The notes under the pieces are model-generated. The model did no database searches, had not been told where the DNA came from, and was given only the letters and a program-made list of their open reading frames with translations. Positions 59,905-64,000 of a DNA stretch of 64,000 nucleotides are shown here, one piece after another; position 1 is the stretch's first letter; every line of letters starts with the position of its first letter. A program made the position numbers and the translations under genes. The stretch is from Terrimonas pollutisoli (GTDB taxonomy: Bacteria > Bacteroidota > Bacteroidia > Chitinophagales > Chitinophagaceae), in the NCBI RefSeq assembly GCF_029360765.1, contig NZ_JARKNA010000009.1:118653-182652 (forward strand). The letters run 5' to 3'.

Positions 59905-61326
59905 ATGCGGCTCCCCGTGTTATTATTGTTGATTTTATCTTCCTGCGCCAGTTATAATAAGCAGGTCGGTATTTACTATACTAATCTCCGGGAGGGCAAT
60001 TATGAAAAGGCGGCTGTTTCGCTTGACAATAACAAGCTTTTAAAAAAAGATAGAAACAAATTGCTTTACCTGCTGGAAAGAGGTAAGGTATGCCACCTGT
60101 TGCAACAATGGGACAGCAGTAATAATTATTTCAATGAGGCGGATCAGATCATGGAAGTTGCCAGGGTATCGGCAAAAGATATTGCCCTTGGCACTTTGCT
60201 AAATCCTATGATGCAAACCTATAAGGGAGAGGATTTTGAAAAATATCTCGTGCACTATTATAAGGCATTAAATTATTTACAGCTTGGCAATACTGAAGAC
60301 GCATTGGTAGAGGCCAGGCGCATTACTCTTCGTACCAATGAGCAGGAAGACAAAACAAGTAAAAACAAATATTCCGAAGATGCTTTTTCACTCATGCTGC
60401 AGGGAATGATCTATGAAAAAGCAAATGACTGGAACAATGCTTTTATCGCTTATCGAAATGCCGCCAATGTGTTTCTTGAAAAAGACGGCAGTTACTACGG
60501 AACGAAAATGCCCGATCAATTAAAAAAAGACTTGCTTCGTTCTGCCTGGCAAAGTGGTTTTACAGATGAATTGAACCGGTATGAAAAACTGTTGAACACG
60601 AGCTTTTCCAATGAAACAAATTCCGGAGGCGGAGAAGTGATTTTATTCTGGGAAAACGGATTGGCGCCTGTCAAACAGCAGGAAGATATTTATTTCTCAC
60701 TTTTCAAAGACGCTGGCGGTAGTTTTAAGTTTACAGATGCCGGTGGTCTTTATAATATTCCTTTTGATCTTAATAATGGTTACAATACGAATGATATAAA
60801 ACTGGAAAACCTTCGCAGTTTCCGGGTAGCGCTTCCTAAGTATGAAGCTCAACCGCTGTTTTATTCCGGTGCGAGCCTTCAGTTGAATAACCAACACTAT
60901 TCGCTTGAGCCTGCAGAAAATATCAATACCCTTGCCTTTGCAACATTGAAAGAAAGAATGCTGAAGGAATTGTCATCTACCCTGACAAGACTGGCGGTAA
61001 AAAAATTAGCCGAAGCAGCTATACGACCCAAGGAAGAAAAAGAGGATAAGAATAAAACGGAAGAGCAAAAAAAGAAAGAACAAAAAGAAAAAGCTACCCG
61101 TGAAGCGCTGGCCTTAGGAATGCAAATCTTCAACTTTGCCACCGAAAAAGCTGATACCCGCAACTGGCAAAGCCTGCCGCATACCATTTATTATACAAGG
61201 GTGCCTCTGCAAAAGGGAGCAAATAATATTACACTTCAGTTAACAGGGTCCTCTTCATCTTCTGTTCAGCTTATGGTGGAGGGAAATGGGGGTTTGCAGT
61301 TTCAGAATGTGTGTACGTTGAGGTAG
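59905..61326 (+). CDS. COG3014-family TPR-like lipoprotein
   Basis: 473 residues; lipobox Cys14 (SSC), TPR-like helices (YEKAAVSLDNNKLL, QQWDSSNNYFNEADQIME, YYKALNYLQLGNTEDALVEARR, ANDWNNAFIAYRNAANV) and a C-terminal beta domain with a Lys/Glu coiled coil. COG3014 proteins pair with LpoB-like ones; function unknown, perhaps an outer-membrane peptidoglycan scaffold. It starts 50 bases after the LpoB-like stop, probably one operon. Confidence 0.85.
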   Translation: MRLPVLLLLILSSCASYNKQVGIYYTNLREGNYEKAAVSLDNNKLLKKDRNKLLYLLERGKVCHLLQQWDSSNNYFNEADQIMEVARVSAKDIALGTLLNPMMQTYKGEDFEKYLVHYYKALNYLQLGNTEDALVEARRITLRTNEQEDKTSKNKYSEDAFSLMLQGMIYEKANDWNNAFIAYRNAANVFLEKDGSYYGTKMPDQLKKDLLRSAWQSGFTDELNRYEKLLNTSFSNETNSGGGEVILFWENGLAPVKQQEDIYFSLFKDAGGSFKFTDAGGLYNIPFDLNNGYNTNDIKLENLRSFRVALPKYEAQPLFYSGASLQLNNQHYSLEPAENINTLAFATLKERMLKELSSTLTRLAVKKLAEAAIRPKEEKEDKNKTEEQKKKEQKEKATREALALGMQIFNFATEKADTRNWQSLPHTIYYTRVPLQKGANNITLQLTGSSSSSVQLMVEGNGGLQFQNVCTLR

Positions 61327-61459
61327 AAATACGGCATCTTTATCCAGCTTTATGAACATATAGCTGCAGGCATTTGCTGAGCGGACTCGTCGTTGTGGAT
61401 ATGATATTCTTTCAACTTAAATCCATTTCAAAGCTACCCTTTGTATAAGATTCTCCGCC

Positions 61460-61483
61460 CTGGGTCGTGTCCCCACGACCCAG
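61460..61483. terminator. GC-rich hairpin after the COG3014 gene
   Basis: CTGGGTCGTG (61460-61469), loop TCCC, CACGACCCAG (61474-61483), followed by ctattttt. Apex GTG-TCCC-CAC. Could serve as a terminator but also matches the palindrome at 61599-61621 in its apex. Confidence 0.6.
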
Positions 61484-61511
61484 CTATTTTTAAAACACCT
61501 CCCCAAATCCT

Positions 61512-63083
61512 TTAAAAAAGAAAAACTCTTCTCCTATAATTCATAATAACTGGCTGAAGAATACTTGTATTCGCAAGGATGGCTGCCCAACCAAAATTCC
61601 GGCACGTGGGACACGTGCCGGGGCGTTCTTTATGGACACGAACCATGGCTGAGGAATCTTTATCGTTGTATAATACAGGTGCAATCCAATCCGCATGGTC
61701 CCAGTCAATGTTGTCGCCACCGTTGGTAACTACCAGGTACAACTTCCTTGCACCAGCAATATCAATGTCCACTTCTTTGCTTTGATTTGGTGTGCTGCGA
61801 TTTATTAACCCACTTTTCCAAAGAGCTTTTTCTTCAATTACTAATTGCTGGTCAGCCTTATTAAACACAGCTAAATATTTAGCTCCTGTCCCCGGTTCAT
61901 CAGCTATCCACGCAGCTTTATCTTTATCATTGAAAAGGGGTTTGTTGTTGGTGCTTTTGTTTAATACGGCAAGCACCTGTTTATTGCTAAGAAGGGAAAG
62001 TGTAAAAGTATCATTGTCCGGCAGGTTGCCGCCAAACATCAATGGCGATTTAAAAATGCTCCAAAGTGTCATCAAGGTATACTGCTCATCTTTCGTGAAA
62101 TTGCTCATTCGTGGATTGCCTCTTTCTGCACGAATGCCAATGCGGCCAAGCGGTAACATATCGCCATCGGGGTATGCACCATAACTGCGCCATTTATTCC
62201 ATCGGTCAAATACTTCAAAATGTTCCTTTAATTGTTCCCAACTATCCCAAAAATCACCAACGGTTCTCCACATGTTAGCGTTCTGTTGCACATGCGCTGC
62301 CTGTTCTATGGGTGTTTCGCCGGGTGAGGTACTCAATAAAATTTTTCTTCCGGTGCGATCAATTGCTTTGCGTATCATCTCCACTTCCTCTTTGAAATAA
62401 ATGGGCGAAGAAAGATCATCCACTTTTACAAAATCAAGCCCCCACGAAGCATACAATTCAAAAATGGAATTATAATATTCCTGTGAACCTTCGCGGCCCG
62501 GAACAATCGTGTACATATCATGCAACCACCGGCACTGGTCTTTTTCTGAATAGATATCTTTTGCGGTGACCTTAGTTCCTTTGATGGAAAGGTTTTGTTT
62601 TACTGCAATCACCGGCACGCCACGCATGATGTGAATACCAAACTTTAAGCCTTTACTGTGCAGGTAATCAGCTAGTGGTTTAAACCCTTTGCCGCCTGCA
62701 GCAGAAGGAAAGCGATTAACTGCAGGAAGGAAACGACCAAATTCATCGATGTTGTATTGCGGATCCTTTTCATTGTAGCCATGCGCTTTGTCGTTTGACA
62801 CATACCAACGGATATCAACCACCACATACTTCCATCCAAACTGTTTCAGGTGTGCGGACATATAATCAGCATTGGCTTTTACTTCTTCTTCTGTCACAGT
62901 AGGACCAAAACAATCCCAACTGTTCCAACCCATCGGAGGTGTGGGCGCCCACCTATGAAAATCTTTTGCTGATTTCCCTTTTGAATTTTTTGGCACTAAT
63001 TGTTGCCCCTGTACAGATAGACACCAAAACAAGCAACCAAGAAAACAAAGCGGAACCTTAATCATTTTATCAAGAAGTTTCAT
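61512..63083 (-). CDS. GH27 alpha-galactosidase with abnormal C-terminus
   Basis: 523 residues from MKLLDKMIKVP with a signal peptide (to VQGQ). GH27 (melibiase) signatures: PTPPMGWNSWDCF, VVVDIRWY, the nucleophile Asp in DFVKVDDLS, TSPGETPIEQA and DGDMLPLGRIG. After IDWDHADWIAPVLY a typical NPCBM domain (about 150 residues) would follow, but the last ~36 residues (PGTCPTCRNFGWAAILANTS ...) are unlike it, beginning at a palindrome (61599-61621). So the gene seems truncated by an inserted element; the catalytic barrel is complete. Cleaves alpha-galactosides, probably of plant polysaccharides. Confidence 0.8.
   Translation of the reverse strand: MKLLDKMIKVPLCFLGCLFWCLSVQGQQLVPKNSKGKSAKDFHRWAPTPPMGWNSWDCFGPTVTEEEVKANADYMSAHLKQFGWKYVVVDIRWYVSNDKAHGYNEKDPQYNIDEFGRFLPAVNRFPSAAGGKGFKPLADYLHSKGLKFGIHIMRGVPVIAVKQNLSIKGTKVTAKDIYSEKDQCRWLHDMYTIVPGREGSQEYYNSIFELYASWGLDFVKVDDLSSPIYFKEEVEMIRKAIDRTGRKILLSTSPGETPIEQAAHVQQNANMWRTVGDFWDSWEQLKEHFEVFDRWNKWRSYGAYPDGDMLPLGRIGIRAERGNPRMSNFTKDEQYTLMTLWSIFKSPLMFGGNLPDNDTFTLSLLSNKQVLAVLNKSTNNKPLFNDKDKAAWIADEPGTGAKYLAVFNKADQQLVIEEKALWKSGLINRSTPNQSKEVDIDIAGARKLYLVVTNGGDNIDWDHADWIAPVLYNDKDSSAMVRVHKERPGTCPTCRNFGWAAILANTSILQPVIMNYRRRVFLF
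61599..61621. repeat. Palindrome at the GH27 3' end
   Basis: CCGGCACGTG (61599-61608), loop GGA, CACGTGCCGG (61612-61621): perfect ten-bp stem. The apex GTG-GGA-CAC is the counterpart of the hairpin 130 bases away at 61460-61483. It encodes the Pro/Thr/Cys-rich start of the abnormal tail. Confidence 0.65.
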
Positions 63084-63164
63084 AATTACAAATATTAGTC
63101 TTTGCGTTCGCAAAATAATATATCCAACAGACTTAATTCCTGCAAGATATCACACCTGCACTTA

Positions 63165-63335
63165 TTAGCCCATCACAACATGCGAATATTCGTTTTGAGA
63201 AATAACTTCTGTTCCGCTTTCAATTGAAGCCACGTAATAAGTAAGAGGCAGTTCCATTACCTTTTCGTATGCAGGTTGGATGGCTGTCAGCAGTCCTTCT
63301 ATCACACCAACAGAAGCAAAAGAATGGGAATGTGT
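63165..63335 (-). pseudogene. C-terminal coding remnant, family not recognised
   Basis: On the - strand a fluent frame reads SVGVIEGLLTAIQPAYEKV, then MELPLTYYVASIESGTEVIS and QNEYSHVVMG and a stop at 63165. It breaks upstream at a TAA next to the palindromic segment at 63354-63389. About 55 residues are left, looking like the end of a real enzyme, so a gene has been cut off here. Family unknown. Confidence 0.35.
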
Positions 63336-63353
63336 TTACAGCAGCAGGCTTGT

Positions 63354-63389
63354 CAGCCTCGTTGAGGCTGCTGCGGAGATGCAATCTCC
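63354..63389. repeat. Two adjacent hairpins
   Basis: CAGCCTC/GAGGCTG (63354-63360 with 63364-63370, loop GTT) followed by GGAGAT/ATCTCC around 63375-63389 (loop GCA). They lie at the break of the remnant above and before the XRE gene, and look like a mobile palindromic unit. Confidence 0.5.
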
Positions 63390-63526
63390 ACCCAACCATT
63401 CAGTCTTTTATTTTTATTCAACTTTTCGATGCAGGACAAACTCACGAGAACAGGGAAGTCATAGAAATCAGGGGGACAACCGTAGTTTTTTATCTATGCA
63501 ACATTCTCAGAAGAACTGGGGATAAT

Positions 63527-63841
63527 ATGATGCTCACCCGTAAAAAGAAAGGGTTGTCACAAGCTGACCTGGGTAAGATGATCGGTACATCCGGTGACGT
63601 AATTGGAAGATATGAGAGAGGCGATATAACACCTTCTATTGACGTAGTGGCAAAAGTTGCTGATGCTCTTGAAGTATCAGTAGATTATCTGATTGGCAAA
63701 ACAAAAATGCAACTCGATAAACAAGCGGTTAAACGCCTGGAAGATATTAGCAAGCTGCCCGAAGAAAATAAAAACTTTGTCCTCAATTTAATTGATATGG
63801 CACTACGAGATTTTAAAGTAAAAAAAGCTCATGCCTCATAA
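63527..63841 (+). CDS. XRE-family transcriptional regulator
   Basis: 104 residues from the ATG at 63527. The helix-turn-helix GLSQADLGKMIGTSGDVIGRYERGDITPSIDVVAKVADALEVSVDYLIG is typical of Xre-type regulators in plasmids and mobile DNA, followed by a helical end. An upstream ATG (63496) in another frame gives MQHSQKNWG then stops; if two bases are added the product becomes GDNMMLTRKKKGLSQ, as in homologues, so the true N-terminus may be frameshifted. The long upstream frame from 63269 is not real. Confidence 0.75.
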   Translation: MMLTRKKKGLSQADLGKMIGTSGDVIGRYERGDITPSIDVVAKVADALEVSVDYLIGKTKMQLDKQAVKRLEDISKLPEENKNFVLNLIDMALRDFKVKKAHAS

Positions 63842-63846
63842 ACAAC

Positions 63847-63870
63847 AAAGCCACTCGAAAGAGTGGCTTT
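63847..63870 (+). terminator. Terminator of the XRE gene
   Basis: AAAGCCACTC/GAGTGGCTTT stem (63847-63856 with 63861-63870) with a GAAA loop. Confidence 0.8.
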
Positions 63871-63881
63871 ATATGTAGAAG

Positions 63882-64000
63882 TTAAGATTTGATCTGACAG
63901 TTGGGATTAACTTTAGAGTAACTACAATCTATTTGTTAACCCCAAAATGTCAGATCATGAATCAGGAAACTAAGTTAATCAAATCCCGCTTAGGCTTACT
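63882..64000 (+). mobile_element. Left end of an insertion sequence (IS481-like, partial)
   Basis: The end region carries an inverted pair: gatctgaca-N-ttgggattaac near 63891 and gttaacc-N-tgtcagatc ending at 63956, followed by a transposase start. The pair is complementary at the outer nine bases. The element runs off the window, so its right end and family can only be suggested. Confidence 0.5.
63957..64000 (+). CDS. Start of a putative IS481-family transposase (partial)
   Basis: ATG at 63957 begins MNQETKLIKSRLGLL, cut by the window edge. This beginning resembles the helix-turn-helix start of IS481-type transposases that I recall (NQ...KLIK..LGLL). Only 14 residues are visible, so this is tentative. 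Confidence 0.45.
   Translation, partial: MNQETKLIKSRLGL

Noticed and set aside
63269..63526. N-terminal extension of the XRE regulator to 63269
   Set aside because: The extension covers the hairpin repeats and a remnant on the other strand; XRE homologues start near GDNMMLTRKKKG.
1..64000. tRNA or rRNA genes
   Set aside because: No cloverleaf with conserved GGTTCGA-type arm or rRNA-like stretch was found in the intergenic regions by eye; a covariance-model scan would be decisive.

Overview
The window looks like a chromosomal segment of a Bacteroidota bacterium, most likely from or near the Chitinophagaceae. The evidence is the gliding-motility pair gldD/gldE next to ssb, a DUF4302 lipoprotein behind a SusC/D-type zinc metallohydrolase, many short lipoproteins with late-Cys lipoboxes, DUF5777 and COG3014/LpoB families, a two-component system with a membrane partner, and several promoters of the Bacteroidota form TTTG-N(19-20)-TAnnTTTG. 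No rRNA, tRNA, CRISPR array or prophage was seen.

Layout. 0-3 kb: end of a SusC/D-associated locus (metallohydrolase C-terminus, DUF4302 protein) and two tandem lipoproteins with collagen-like Gly-X-Y repeats. 3-10 kb: TlpA-type thioredoxin lipoprotein, gatB, a double-PDZ protein and an unusual alaS. 10.4-19.5 kb: M23 peptidase, a SoxB-like protein and a TsdA-like dihaem cytochrome (thiosulfate oxidation), then a group of rhodanese, thioredoxin and small membrane genes, two of which are frameshifted, and a MerR regulator. 19.5-27 kb: MscS channel, lpxH, gamma-glutamylcyclotransferase-like, LutC-like, ftsH, rsfS, birA. 27-33 kb: an ECF sigma factor overlapping an inner-membrane/beta-barrel fusion, a cytochrome-like lipoprotein with DUF5777, peroxiredoxin, large M23 peptidase. 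33-36.5 kb: a frameshifted lipoprotein with two paralogous putative barrels and a small XRE regulator. 36.6-45.7 kb: small secreted protein, zinc-ribbon, DedA, TerC, carB, DinB, NarL-type response regulator with kinase. 46-58.6 kb: comEC, purH, EamA transporter, polysaccharide deacetylase-like protein, HicBA, LutB-like, DUF3109, DUF2306, gldD/gldE, ssb. 58.8-64 kb: LpoB-like and COG3014 lipoproteins, a GH27 alpha-galactosidase with an abnormal C-terminus, an XRE regulator and the left end of an insertion sequence.

The most notable signal is not one gene. Short GC-rich palindromes are scattered through the window and several lie in frame inside essential genes: two in alaS and one in purH, with others next to alaS, carB, the EamA gene and the GH27 gene. 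They resemble mobile intragenic palindromic elements that tolerate protein insertion. alaS also has an AT-rich replaced 3' end, with the original C-terminal coding sequence (the GGGGGQ...AGG tail) left behind in frame after the new stop. A second theme is single-base frameshifts in short homopolymers of accessory genes (two rhodaneses, one lipoprotein), which are either real decay or assembly error.
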